Shown here: positions 8,263 through 16,178 of the stretch, in pieces
Numbering within the stretch: position 1 is the stretch's first letter
Layout: every line of letters starts with the position of its first letter
DNA from: JAICYJ01 sp035695105
Lineage (GTDB): Bacteria; Actinomycetota; Thermoleophilia; Gaiellales; JAICJC01
Length of the DNA stretch: 64,000 nt
Assembly (NCBI GenBank): GCA_035695105.1
Contig: DASSEV010000048.1
Span: 72,390-136,389, forward strand
Reading direction: 5' to 3'
Translations under genes and position numbers: made by a program
The notes under the pieces: generated by a model
The model's database searches: none
What the model saw: the letters and a program-made list of their open reading frames with translations, nothing else
What the model was told of the DNA's origin: nothing

Positions 8263-8431
8263 ACCACCATCCTACGCGGCAGCATGGCAAGCCGACTTCC
8301 TCTGGACGAAGCGCGGCGGCAGTTCCGACGATGGGTGACGAGGCCCGGGTAGCGGCGGTGAGAACGTTGCCAATATAGACATTATCGTCAGCCCACCGCG
8401 TGCAGGACGGCTGCGACAGTGCACTGCCGTG

Positions 8432-8608
8432 ATGATTGGAGTGTTCGCCGTCGCGCCACTGATTCGGGCGAACCCGACGTGGGAGCCGGTCGTGTGGGCG
8501 AGCTTCGCGGCGCCCATCCTCGCCATCTTGGTCGCATTCTCAGCCTTCTTTCTGGTGGTCTCACCGCAAGAGGACGCCGCTCGCCGCCGAGCAGCTGAAC
8601 TCACCTGA
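8432..8608 (+). CDS. Small putative membrane protein (58 aa)
   Basis: A short plus-strand frame encodes a protein with a hydrophobic span of about 20 residues (FAAPILAILVAFSAFFLVVS) after a short amphipathic start MIGVFAVAPLIR, ending in a charged tail QEDAARRRAAELT. A GTG immediately precedes the ATG. The single-pass layout and natural charge distribution support it, but there is no clear ribosome-binding site, no operon partner and no known family. Confidence 0.35.
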   Translation: MIGVFAVAPLIRANPTWEPVVWASFAAPILAILVAFSAFFLVVSPQEDAARRRAAELT

Positions 8609-8692
8609 GCCCAGGGTTGGCCGCACTCCACGAAGGACGCTGCCTCGACAGTGGCACCTTGAGGTCTGGGCCGACGCGGCGGGTTGGCCCGG

Positions 8693-10360
8693 TTAGTGAA
8701 CGACGAGCCGCGCGGCCGGCGACCATGCCAGCGCCTGTGTCGTGCCGAGGCGGCGGAGCCGGGCGCGGATGAGATACGTGCCGCTCGTGGTGGGCGTGTA
8801 GGAGGACGCGCGGGAGGTGACGCCGGTGATCCAGTTGTGGTATCCGGTTCCACCGGGCGGATCGACTTGTACGTCGTAGGTGTAGCCGGTGGGCGCGGCG
8901 ACTGCGGCCCAGGCGACTGGAACCTTGGTGCCGCTGCTGACGCTGTATGCGGCTAGCGAGGGTGGTACGCCGATGGTCGCTGTCGTCCCGCTTGGGCTGT
9001 CGTGGAGGGGGTAGGTGGCGGCGTAGACGTAGCGGTACGGGGTCGCGGAGTAGCCCGCCTGCACCACCGCGCTGTACAGATGAAATGGCGAGGCGTCCGC
9101 CAGCGTATGCGTGGTGCTCCCGGCGAGGAAATCAGGTGTCCCGCCCAGATGAACCTGCACGGAGGGCTGGCTGAACCCGGATGCCGACAGCCGCTCAGGG
9201 TTGAGCCGCTCAACGGTCTGTCCCCCCAGAGCCCAGTACGTCCCCTGATTCACGGCGATGCTGCCGAGGCCAGATGTGACGACCTGGCCCGCGTCGTAGG
9301 GCGGCGCAAGCTGCTGCCAGGCATGACCGTCGTAGTGGAGGTAGAAGGCGTGGCCGCTTCCAGCTCCGCCGAGGGCCCAGACGTCATGTGAGCCGGTGGC
9401 AGCGACCGATGCCAGTTCCGCGCCGCTGGGAGCTGCGGGTACCGAGACTGTAGTCCAGGACGTCCCGTCGTAGTGCGCAAGAAGCGGCGAGAGCCTCTGC
9501 GCCCCCCCGGTGCCAACCGCCCACACATCCGTCGGGGAGATGGCGGCAACGTCGCTGTAGCCGTCGAATTGTCCGGTCGCAGGGGGCGCGGCCACCCTCT
9601 GCCACCCAAGGCCGTTGTAGTGGATGATCAGCGGCCTGCTGTTGTAGCCGGTGACAGCGTCGTGCCAGAACACTGAGCCGACGCCCCAGATGTTCGTCCG
9701 GCTTATGACGGAGAAGGCGCTGATGCTGTTGCTCTTGTCCGTCGTGGCGGGATCCGGGATCCCGGAGGGCCGTGGCATGACGCTCCACGAACTGCCGTTC
9801 CAGTGTTCCAGGACGGCCGCCTCCGCGTTGAGGTCGGTGGAGCCGAGTGCGTGTTCGGTCAGCGCCAACCAGATGTTCGACGGTCCCACCTCGGCAAACG
9901 CGGCTGGCGGGTTGGTGTAGTCCGTCGGGGGTGAGAGGGTCGCACCAGCGCCGTAGGTCCAAGACCCACCGGCATAGCGGTCGATGATCACCCCGCTGTT
10001 CGCTTGGTTGAAGTCGCCGTTGCCCGCGGCGAACACCTGCGTGGAGTCCGCTGTCACAGCGAACAACTGGTTGTAGACGTCTGCAGCGGCTGGAGTAGAT
10101 TCCGGCAGTATCTGTCCCATCCAGCTGGCTCCGTTCCAGTGCCAGCCGAAGGCATCCGTGCCCCCGTTCCGGTCGGCGTTGCCCACGACCCAAGCGTCGC
10201 TGGGTGACACCACCGCGAGCGCAACGGGTCTCGCGCCGGACGTCGTGCCCGAAAGTGGCGACGCGGTCCACCACGGCCCGGGGTTCGACGAAGCTCGCGC
10301 GACCGGCGAGACAGTCACGGCCACCAAGACGCTCAAAGCGAGCGTAAAGCCGACGCGCAT
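8693..10360 (-). CDS. Secreted propeller-like repeat protein with C-terminal Ig/FN3-type domain
   Basis: A 555-residue exported protein. The start was set at the ATG beginning the signal peptide (MRVGFTLALSVLVAVTVSPV, cleavage near ARA-S), which has an AGGAAGG ribosome-binding site six bases upstream; an in-frame start 51 bases earlier is less likely. The body carries at least four repeats of about 45-70 residues with the signature S-x-D/N-x-W-x-V/L-G followed by HYDGxxW: SPSDAWVVG, SRTNIWGVG, SPTDVWAVG, GSHDVWALG. This suggests a beta-propeller. The last 90 residues (VPVAWAAVAAP ... YDVQVDPPGG ... TYLIRARLR) look like a fibronectin-type domain. The ligand is unknown. Confidence 0.75.
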   Translation of the reverse strand: MRVGFTLALSVLVAVTVSPVARASSNPGPWWTASPLSGTTSGARPVALAVVSPSDAWVVGNADRNGGTDAFGWHWNGASWMGQILPESTPAAADVYNQLFAVTADSTQVFAAGNGDFNQANSGVIIDRYAGGSWTYGAGATLSPPTDYTNPPAAFAEVGPSNIWLALTEHALGSTDLNAEAAVLEHWNGSSWSVMPRPSGIPDPATTDKSNSISAFSVISRTNIWGVGSVFWHDAVTGYNSRPLIIHYNGLGWQRVAAPPATGQFDGYSDVAAISPTDVWAVGTGGAQRLSPLLAHYDGTSWTTVSVPAAPSGAELASVAATGSHDVWALGGAGSGHAFYLHYDGHAWQQLAPPYDAGQVVTSGLGSIAVNQGTYWALGGQTVERLNPERLSASGFSQPSVQVHLGGTPDFLAGSTTHTLADASPFHLYSAVVQAGYSATPYRYVYAATYPLHDSPSGTTATIGVPPSLAAYSVSSGTKVPVAWAAVAAPTGYTYDVQVDPPGGTGYHNWITGVTSRASSYTPTTSGTYLIRARLRRLGTTQALAWSPAARLVVH

Positions 10361-10986
10361 GAAACCCTTCCTAGACGGCAAGACCGATCCCCAATGTACG
10401 GCGAAATCCACCGCTCGGTCAATGCCTGCGAATCAACCAAGCGAACGCCCCAATCAGACGAACGTCAACTCGCCAGTCAACGGGCATGACGTCGTGTGCA
10501 CGTCCGCGCGGACGACCGCTTCCCACGGTAGCTTGCGACCCAAGTTGGCCGTCCCCGAACATGCTGGAAGTGGCTTGATCGTCTTGTCGCGGCCGCGTTG
10601 GGGGTCGAGCGACTGGTTCCGAAGCTGGCGGGTGATCGTCGGCGGGGAAAAGGTCGGCAAGCTCCGCCCCGGCGGCACCGTTCGGGTTGAGGTTCAACTC
10701 GGCTCGCATCGGGTCTGGTGCGGTTGACTGGGTGCGCAGCAATGAGGTCACCGTCTCAGTGGAAGCCGGTGAGGAATGCCACCTCTCCTGCCGCCCCGCG
10801 ATAACCCCTGGAACTGGTTTCGGGAGCGGCCACGAAGATGAGCCGCGGCCGTACGCGCACGGTACGCCCGGCCACGCAATCGCCCAAACCATGCGGCCTC
10901 AGGAGGGTGCGGGGTATTAGGAATCCTGCGCGACGTCGGGGCCATCCTGCGGCATGCGCCACCACAGTCTGCGATGCCGCTCCCGT
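10361..10986. other. Gene-poor accessory DNA
   Basis: No well-supported gene. The left end is the promoter and leader of the propeller-like protein. A minus-strand frame (10419-10892) contains a natural-looking stretch AELNLNPNGAAGAELADLF, but its ends are arginine- and proline-rich and it lacks a convincing start, so it may be a decayed gene. Nothing resembling an RNA gene or repeat was seen. Confidence 0.35.
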
Positions 10987-11631
10987 TCAACTGCGTCGCC
11001 AGCCTCCCTGGATCTCCGGAGGACGCGGTGTGAAAGGTGTTCTACATGGCCACCCCAGACCCGAACCCGGAGCGGCGGCAGTGCCTGACTGTCGGCCGCT
11101 AGTGACCTCCGAAAGGAAGGGCGGAAGCATGTCTCGCAGAGCGGGTCGGACGCGCCACCGATCCATTCGCCGGTCCTCGCAGTCCAGTACGTCGAGCATC
11201 AAGACGGCCGCAGTGATTCCATGATCGCCAACCTCGGCAACTGGCACCACCGTCCCGGTAGTTGTCACTTCGGGTGCAAGCACAGCGACCTCGCCGCGAG
11301 GGTCATTCTTTAGCAGAGGGTCCTCGACCGTTACGGCGAGAGCGCCGAAGCCAACACGGACACGATCCCCGTTCCAGTCATCTGGGACGAACGAAGCACC
11401 GATGCCGACCTCCTGTCTCGGCGGAGAAGGATGCAGCCCCCACGACACGGACTCGCGGGTGGAGAGGATGCCGACGACGCGGATCACCGTCGCGCAGACA
11501 AGGCTCACGTCCAGCCGCCAGACCGTTCGCGGCTCTAGACGGGGCGGCTCGGTGGTGTACATCCGCGGCACCCAGCACACGGCGATCCGCGCCTCCCGGC
11601 GGTGTAGCCCCGCTGAGCCTCCGGTCGCCAT
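10987..11631 (-). CDS. Hypothetical protein of accessory block
   Basis: A 214-codon minus-strand frame. Its central part has the composition of a folded protein (IGASFVPDDWNGDRV, then VGFGALAVTVEDPL, then GEVAVLAPEVTTTGTVV, then HGITAAVLMLDVLD), while the N terminus (arginine-rich) and the last 40 residues (proline/glycine-rich) look less natural, so both the start and the true end are uncertain. Third codon positions are less GC-rich than in neighbouring chromosomal genes, consistent with acquired DNA. No family was recognised and there is no clear ribosome-binding site. It could be a remnant. Confidence 0.4.
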   Translation of the reverse strand: MATGGSAGLHRREARIAVCWVPRMYTTEPPRLEPRTVWRLDVSLVCATVIRVVGILSTRESVSWGLHPSPPRQEVGIGASFVPDDWNGDRVRVGFGALAVTVEDPLLKNDPRGEVAVLAPEVTTTGTVVPVAEVGDHGITAAVLMLDVLDCEDRRMDRWRVRPALRDMLPPFLSEVTSGRQSGTAAAPGSGLGWPCRTPFTPRPPEIQGGWRRS

Positions 11632-11686
11632 ACCCGCCCAGCCTATCTACCGCGATGGCGAACGGTTGGTGCACGGATGCGCTATC

Positions 11687-11890
11687 TCACGGACCCGCTG
11701 GCGCTGCGGGTGACGCACCGGGCGGTGTGACGGGGACAGGAAACGGCAGCTGGATCTGCGTCACCTGGTTGCCCTTGATGAAGCCGCGGCCGAAAACAGC
11801 CTGCGCTGTTCCTGTTGCCGCGTCTCGGTCATGCGGGATTGTCTCCAAACCCACGATTCGCTTCGGCACGCTGCAGTGGCAACGCCGCAT
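11687..11890 (-). CDS. Short hypothetical protein
   Basis: A 67-codon minus-strand frame just inside the tRNA-Leu(TAG) fragment. The middle (RIVGLETIPHDRDAATGTA, then AVFGRGFIKGNQVTQI) looks protein-like and the C terminus is proline-rich (PFPVPVTPPGASPAAP). It is too short and isolated to assign, and could be the tail of a gene truncated by recombination at the nearby fragment. Confidence 0.25.
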   Translation of the reverse strand: MRRCHCSVPKRIVGLETIPHDRDAATGTAQAVFGRGFIKGNQVTQIQLPFPVPVTPPGASPAAPAGP

Positions 11891-11939
11891 GGTTGCCGCG
11901 AAACGTGGCTAGCGGCGGTTCGCTTCAGCAGGCCCAACC

Positions 11940-11993
11940 GACTTAGAATCCTCTGTCCTTCGGGGCGCGTGAGTTCGAGTCTCACCCCGGGCA
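11940..11993 (+). repeat. tRNA-Leu(TAG) 3' fragment, att-like remnant
   Basis: The sequence from GACTTAGAATCC through the variable arm (CTGTCCTTCGGGGCGCG) and T-arm (GTGAGTTCGAGTCTCAC) to CCCCGGGCA is the 3' half of a class II tRNA-Leu with anticodon TAG. The bases upstream cannot form the 5' half, so it is a fragment. It differs from the tRNA-Leu(TAA) copies at 1.6 and 2.9 kb and must come from a different tRNA gene. It marks the right edge of the accessory block and lies nine bases from the stop of the neighbouring oxidoreductase gene. Confidence 0.75.
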
Positions 11994-12001
11994 TATCGAG
12001 G

Positions 12002-12961
12002 CTATCGAGCTGGACGCGGGCCGTGAGAATGCGATCCGCTGGGCGATGGGGGAGGCTGCGCACGTGAAGCGCATTGATCAGCCAGCAGCGCATTGATCCG
12101 GCCCGCCGCCTCCAGCGCTGCCACCGCATCCCCGCCCGTCGCGCCCGTCATCGGCGCACCACGCACCGCCGTCGCGAACGCGGCGTGCTCGGCAACGACC
12201 GCTGCCCTGGTCTCGCGGGCACCGTCCGCGCCCCAGATGAACGGCACTCGCTCGTAGGCGAGCTCTCCGACCACCTCCATCCAGCAGGAGTCCGGCTCGG
12301 GGAAGCGGCGTCCCAGCGTGATCACGCCGAGCGTCGGGCCGAGCCGCAGGGCGATCGCCGCGGCGCTGCCGTCGTCGGCTGCGACGGCGGACACATCGTC
12401 CACCTCCCGCCCGGTCATCCAGCGAAGCTGGTCGATCTCGTGCACCCCCATGTCGATCACGATCCCGCCGCTGTGCGCCTCGAACTCGGGCCCCGGCGGG
12501 TGCTCGTCCCACTGGTGCAGGGCCAGGAGCTCGACCGTCCCGAACTCGCCGCGCGCCATCCGCGACCGCAGCGCCACCAGCGACGGCACGAACCGCCGGT
12601 AGTAGCCCACCTGCAATACCACACCCGCCGTGGCCGCGGCAGCGGTGGCCCCAGCCGCCTCCTCCAGGCTCACGCCCACCGGCTTCTCGCAGAAGACGTG
12701 CAGCCCGGCCGCAGCCGACTGCTCGACGAGCCGACGGTGCAGATCCGTTGGCGCGGCTATCACGACCGCCTCCGCCAGCCCCTCAGCTGCCAGCTCCTCG
12801 ATCGACGCGACCACCGGGACGCCCCACCTCGCCGCGCGGTCGACCGCGACCGGTTCGACGACCGCGGCCAGCCGGGCGTTCTCCGCGGAGGCCAGCGCCT
12901 CGAGGTGCACGCTGCCCATACGGCCGGCTCCGACCACGGCGACTGCCATCGGATCGGTCAC
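12002..12961 (-). CDS. Gfo/Idh/MocA-family oxidoreductase (inositol dehydrogenase-like)
   Basis: A 319-residue NAD(P)-dependent sugar or polyol dehydrogenase. The Rossmann motif AVVGAGRMGSVH (about 8-19), the EKPVG catalytic-lysine motif and the C-terminal GGIVIDMGVHEIDQLRWM segment are diagnostic. IolG-type enzymes oxidise myo- or scyllo-inositol to inososes; the position beside iolD/iolC/iolB/iolE genes fits such a role. The family-like sequence ends around GRINALLAD; the last 24 residues (with PPPSPSGSHSHG) read into DNA next to the tRNA-Leu(TAG) fragment, suggesting that the original 3' end was replaced. It is divergent from the zinc dehydrogenase, with only 17 bases between starts. Confidence 0.9.
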   Translation of the reverse strand: MTDPMAVAVVGAGRMGSVHLEALASAENARLAAVVEPVAVDRAARWGVPVVASIEELAAEGLAEAVVIAAPTDLHRRLVEQSAAAGLHVFCEKPVGVSLEEAAGATAAAATAGVVLQVGYYRRFVPSLVALRSRMARGEFGTVELLALHQWDEHPPGPEFEAHSGGIVIDMGVHEIDQLRWMTGREVDDVSAVAADDGSAAAIALRLGPTLGVITLGRRFPEPDSCWMEVVGELAYERVPFIWGADGARETRAAVVAEHAAFATAVRGAPMTGATGGDAVAALEAAGRINALLADQCASRAQPPPSPSGSHSHGPRPAR

Positions 12962-12978
12962 CTGTATTGTCTCCGCTC

Positions 12979-14136
12979 GTGAGCGACGTCCGCGCAGCGG
13001 TCATGCACGGCCCGGGCAGGCTGTCGGTGGAGTCGTTTCCCTGTCCCGATCCGGAGCCCGGTGCCGCCGTCCTTCGCACCCGCTTCAGCGGCATCTGCGG
13101 CACCGATAAGCACACCTGGCGCGGCGAGAGCCTGCAGTACGCAGGAACCGATCACGAGCGTGGAGTGCCCTACCCCGTGATCTGCGGCCACGAGAACGTC
13201 GGGGTGATCGAGGCGATCGGCCCCGGTCCCTCGCCGGTCGACGAGCATGGCCGCGAGCTGCGGGTGGGTGACCGCGTCGTGCCCGCTCCGAACCTCACCT
13301 GTGGTCGCTGCCGCTTCTGCCTCGCGGAGGACATGCCCTACTACCTCTGCACGGCTCTCGAGGACTACGGCAACTCGCTCAGCTGCGCCGATCCCCCGCA
13401 TCTGTTTGGCGGCTGGGCCGAGCGGATGTACCTGCTGCCCGGGACGCGGCTGTTCCGCGTGCCCGACGGCCTGCCAACTGAGCTCGCCGCGCTGACGGAG
13501 ATCATGGCGGTGACCCACGGCCTCGACGCCGCGCGGTCGATGACCGCGCTCGGGGGCGGCTTCCGCGCCGGCGACACCGTTGCCGTCGTTGGCGTCGGCC
13601 CGCTCGGGCTGCTCCACCTCGCCAAGGCGGAGCTGCTGGGCGCAGGCCGGCTGATCGCGATCGATCCGCTGCCCGGGCGCCTCGAGCATGCCGCCTCGTT
13701 CGGCGCCGAGCTGTGCCTCGACGCGTCGCGCACGACCCAGGCGGAGAGGCGGCTTGCCGTGCGCGAGCTGACGGACGGCCTCGGCGCGGACGTGGTCTGT
13801 GACTGCTCCGGCGTGTCGGCGACGTTCACCGAGGCACTCGAGCTGCTGCGGCCGGGCGGCACGCTGGTCGAGGCTGGGGCGTTCGTCGACACCGGCACCG
13901 TCGAGCTGGATCCCAACCGGCACATCTGCACGCCGGGGACGATGGTGATCGGGATCGGCGGGGAGCGTCTCGCCGCCTACGCACCGAGCCTCGCGCTGCT
14001 CGACCGCCACCAGGACCGCCTGCCGTTCCGGAGCGCGATCACCCACGTCGTGGGCCTGGACGAAATTGAGCACTCGCTCGAGCTGGCGCAGACGGGCGCC
14101 GCCATGAAGGTGCTCGTGGCGCCGAACGGCGCGTGA
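12979..14136 (+). CDS. Zinc-dependent medium-chain alcohol/polyol dehydrogenase
   Basis: A 385-residue MDR-superfamily dehydrogenase starting at GTG (the frame is open far upstream, but similarity begins at VSDVRAAVMHG). Catalytic-zinc ligands are Cys in SGICGTDKH and His-Glu in ICGHENVG. The structural-zinc lobe is CGRCRFCLAEDMPYYLC (C-x2-C-x2-C-x7-C). The Rossmann motif is VGVGPLGLLHLAKA and an acidic residue (AIDPLPGR) follows, suggesting NAD preference. In this locus it may oxidise an inositol stereoisomer or a related polyol. It lies between the divergent Gfo/Idh gene and the convergent aldolase gene, whose stop codons abut. Confidence 0.9.
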   Translation: MSDVRAAVMHGPGRLSVESFPCPDPEPGAAVLRTRFSGICGTDKHTWRGESLQYAGTDHERGVPYPVICGHENVGVIEAIGPGPSPVDEHGRELRVGDRVVPAPNLTCGRCRFCLAEDMPYYLCTALEDYGNSLSCADPPHLFGGWAERMYLLPGTRLFRVPDGLPTELAALTEIMAVTHGLDAARSMTALGGGFRAGDTVAVVGVGPLGLLHLAKAELLGAGRLIAIDPLPGRLEHAASFGAELCLDASRTTQAERRLAVRELTDGLGADVVCDCSGVSATFTEALELLRPGGTLVEAGAFVDTGTVELDPNRHICTPGTMVIGIGGERLAAYAPSLALLDRHQDRLPFRSAITHVVGLDEIEHSLELAQTGAAMKVLVAPNGA

Positions 14137-15081
14137 TCAACGGTACCAGCCGTCGAGGGGCTGCGGCAGGTCACCCACCCGCTGCCGCCACGGCTGCGCA
14201 AGGCGCTCGGCGGCCGCAACCAGGCGCTCGAGCAGCGGCCGGCAGGTGTCCTCCAGGGCCCGCTGCGACGCCTCCGCGTCGGGCAGCAGCGCGGCGTCGA
14301 ACAGCGTGCGCCCGACGATAAAGCCGCTCGCCCCGGCGCGGCACGCGTCGTCGATCTGCGCCTCCAGCACGTCCGGATCGGCTCCCCCGCCGAGCAGCAC
14401 CCACGGGATCAGCGGCCCGCAGGCCTCGTCCAGGGCCGTGCAGCCCTCGGCCGACCCCGGGTACTGCAGCTTGAGGACGTCCGGCTCGAGAGCAGCCAGC
14501 CGCCTGGCGCCCTCGATCACGAGCTGCGTGAACCGCTCGCCTCCCGCCCGCTCCTCACCCTCCCGCTTGTAGACGATCGGCTCAAGCACGAGGGCAAGTC
14601 CCGCCTCGCGGCACCCGGCAACCGCCTCCCGGACGACCTGCTCCTGGCGGGCCGCCTGATCCGTCACGTCGATGCGGAAGGGGAGCAGGAGCTTGGCCGC
14701 GCAGGCGCCCAGCTGCCGGGCCCTTGCCGGCGTCCAGCCCTCCAGAAACGGCGTCACCTCGAGCTGGGCGACGTCGCCATACCCGGCCGCCTCCAGCGGT
14801 ACCGCGAGCCCCGTACCGCCGGGGAGCGCTCCGGCGGCGATCGCCTGGGCCGCCGAGTACTCGGCGTCGAGCAGCACCATGCTGGCAACGGGGGCGAGCG
14901 CACTGCAGACGCGGATCTTGAGCGCGGTGATGCCGGCGCGGTCGAGCTCGAGCCCGCGCCGGGCGAGCACCGCCTGGAGCGAGTCGCGGTGATCCATGGC
15001 CGCCCCTGTGATCACGCCGGATGGAGACGCGAGCTGGTCGAGGGCACGGGCGCGCTGCGCCGACCGCAGGTGATCGGTCAT
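14137..15081 (-). CDS. Class I aldolase, LacD/YihT-like; candidate for the IolJ step
   Basis: A 314-residue TIM-barrel aldolase. AAMDHRDSLQAVL near the N terminus corresponds to the MDQRxS segment of tagatose-1,6-bisphosphate aldolase (LacD) and sulfofructose-phosphate aldolase (YihT). EPDVLKLQYPGS carries a plausible Schiff-base Lys, and PWVLLGGGADPDVLEAQI and FIVGRTLFD supply the phosphate-binding end of the barrel. It is the last gene of the operon after IolD and a Gfo/Idh gene (ATGA overlap), so cleavage of 2-deoxy-5-keto-gluconate 6-phosphate to DHAP and malonate semialdehyde is the likely role. That role is an inference; tagatose- or sulfosugar-type substrates remain possible. Confidence 0.75.
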   Translation of the reverse strand: MTDHLRSAQRARALDQLASPSGVITGAAMDHRDSLQAVLARRGLELDRAGITALKIRVCSALAPVASMVLLDAEYSAAQAIAAGALPGGTGLAVPLEAAGYGDVAQLEVTPFLEGWTPARARQLGACAAKLLLPFRIDVTDQAARQEQVVREAVAGCREAGLALVLEPIVYKREGEERAGGERFTQLVIEGARRLAALEPDVLKLQYPGSAEGCTALDEACGPLIPWVLLGGGADPDVLEAQIDDACRAGASGFIVGRTLFDAALLPDAEASQRALEDTCRPLLERLVAAAERLAQPWRQRVGDLPQPLDGWYR

Positions 15082-16178
15082 GCCGGCACCCCGATCGCCA
15101 GGCGGGCGACCGCGGCCAGAAGACGCGCGTCACGGATCGCCTCCTCGACGGTGTTGCGCTGCGGTGCGGCTCCGGTGATGGCATCGTGGAAGCCTTCCAG
15201 CTCGCGCACGAACCCCTCGGCATACCCCGCTTGCACCAGCGTCGTGTCGAGCCGCAGGCCGATCGAGCGCCGCACCGTCACCGCCGTCTGCTGGTGGTTG
15301 AGGTAGGGCGACGGGAACTGGATCTCGAGCGCGAGGTCGTCGAAGTGCAGCATGTAGCGCTCCTGGTACCAGGCGATCCCCGGGGCGAACACCTGGGCGA
15401 AGTGCCAGGTCGCCTCGCCGTCGAGCAGCGAGACCGTGCCAGACGCCGAGGCGCCGCCGGCCCAGATCCGCCCGCCGACCGCGGGCCCGGCCGCGATGCC
15501 CATGCGGTCGAGCATGCCGTGCACGGAGTTCACCGTATGGACAACGCCGGACATGAGCGGATCGACGTAGCCGCGCAGCCCGGCGCCGTCGACCTCGATC
15601 CCGAGCGCCTCCGCCGCCTGCCTGCGCTGGAGCTCCCGCGCATCCTCGATCAGGTGAGCGGGCACATCGTCGGGTCGCAGCAGCGGCCGGTGGTCGACGA
15701 ACGGCCAGCTGTCGGGGTCGTTGACGTCGACGGAGATGTATCGCAGGCCCCGTCCGCCCTCCGGAAGCAGCTCGAGCACGGCCTCGTAGTTGGGGTCGAA
15801 GCGCTTCATGTACCCCACCTGCACGACCAGCCCGCTCGCGTCACGCCGGCGGATGATCTGCTCGGCGTCCGCCTCCGTATAGCAGAGCGGCTTCTCGGAG
15901 AATACGTGCAGGCCGGCATCCAACCCGGCCATCACCGTCCCCGGATGCAGCGGGTCGGGCGTCGCAACCAGCAGCGCGTCGAGCTCGAGCGCGAGGAGGT
16001 CCTCCAGCGCCGGCACGGCCGTCGTCGCGTGCCGCTCGGCGATGGCCGCGCGCACGTGCGCCGACGGGTCCGCCACGCCCACCAGCTCGAATCGGTCGCC
16101 CAGCGCGACCAGGTTCGGCAGGTGCTCGACCTGAGCGATCATCCCGCCGCCGACGACGCCGATCCGCACCCGGCTCAC
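15078..16178 (-). CDS. Gfo/Idh/MocA-family oxidoreductase (second copy in locus)
   Basis: A 366-residue NAD(P)-dependent dehydrogenase beginning with GTG that overlaps the iolD stop (GTGA). The Rossmann loop is RIGVVGGGMIAQVEHLP, the dinucleotide-site strand ends in LLVATPDPLHPGTV, and the catalytic region has SEKPLCYTEADAE and VQVGYMKRFDPNY. The central insert (RPDDVPAHLIEDA ... VHTVNSVHGMLDR) is longer than in classical IolG, so it resembles the IolX/IolW or unassigned group. With the gene at 12002 this gives two Gfo/Idh enzymes, the usual arrangement for interconverting inositol stereoisomers through inosose. Confidence 0.9.
   Translation of the reverse strand: MSRVRIGVVGGGMIAQVEHLPNLVALGDRFELVGVADPSAHVRAAIAERHATTAVPALEDLLALELDALLVATPDPLHPGTVMAGLDAGLHVFSEKPLCYTEADAEQIIRRRDASGLVVQVGYMKRFDPNYEAVLELLPEGGRGLRYISVDVNDPDSWPFVDHRPLLRPDDVPAHLIEDARELQRRQAAEALGIEVDGAGLRGYVDPLMSGVVHTVNSVHGMLDRMGIAAGPAVGGRIWAGGASASGTVSLLDGEATWHFAQVFAPGIAWYQERYMLHFDDLALEIQFPSPYLNHQQTAVTVRRSIGLRLDTTLVQAGYAEGFVRELEGFHDAITGAAPQRNTVEEAIRDARLLAAVARLAIGVPA

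Noticed and set aside
10419..10892. A 157-codon minus-strand gene
   Set aside because: Only a short central stretch looks protein-like, the ends are Arg/Pro-rich, there is no ribosome-binding site, and no family or partner supports it.
11940..11993. A complete second tRNA-Leu gene
   Set aside because: The 5' half cannot be formed from the upstream bases; only the 3' half from the anticodon loop is present.
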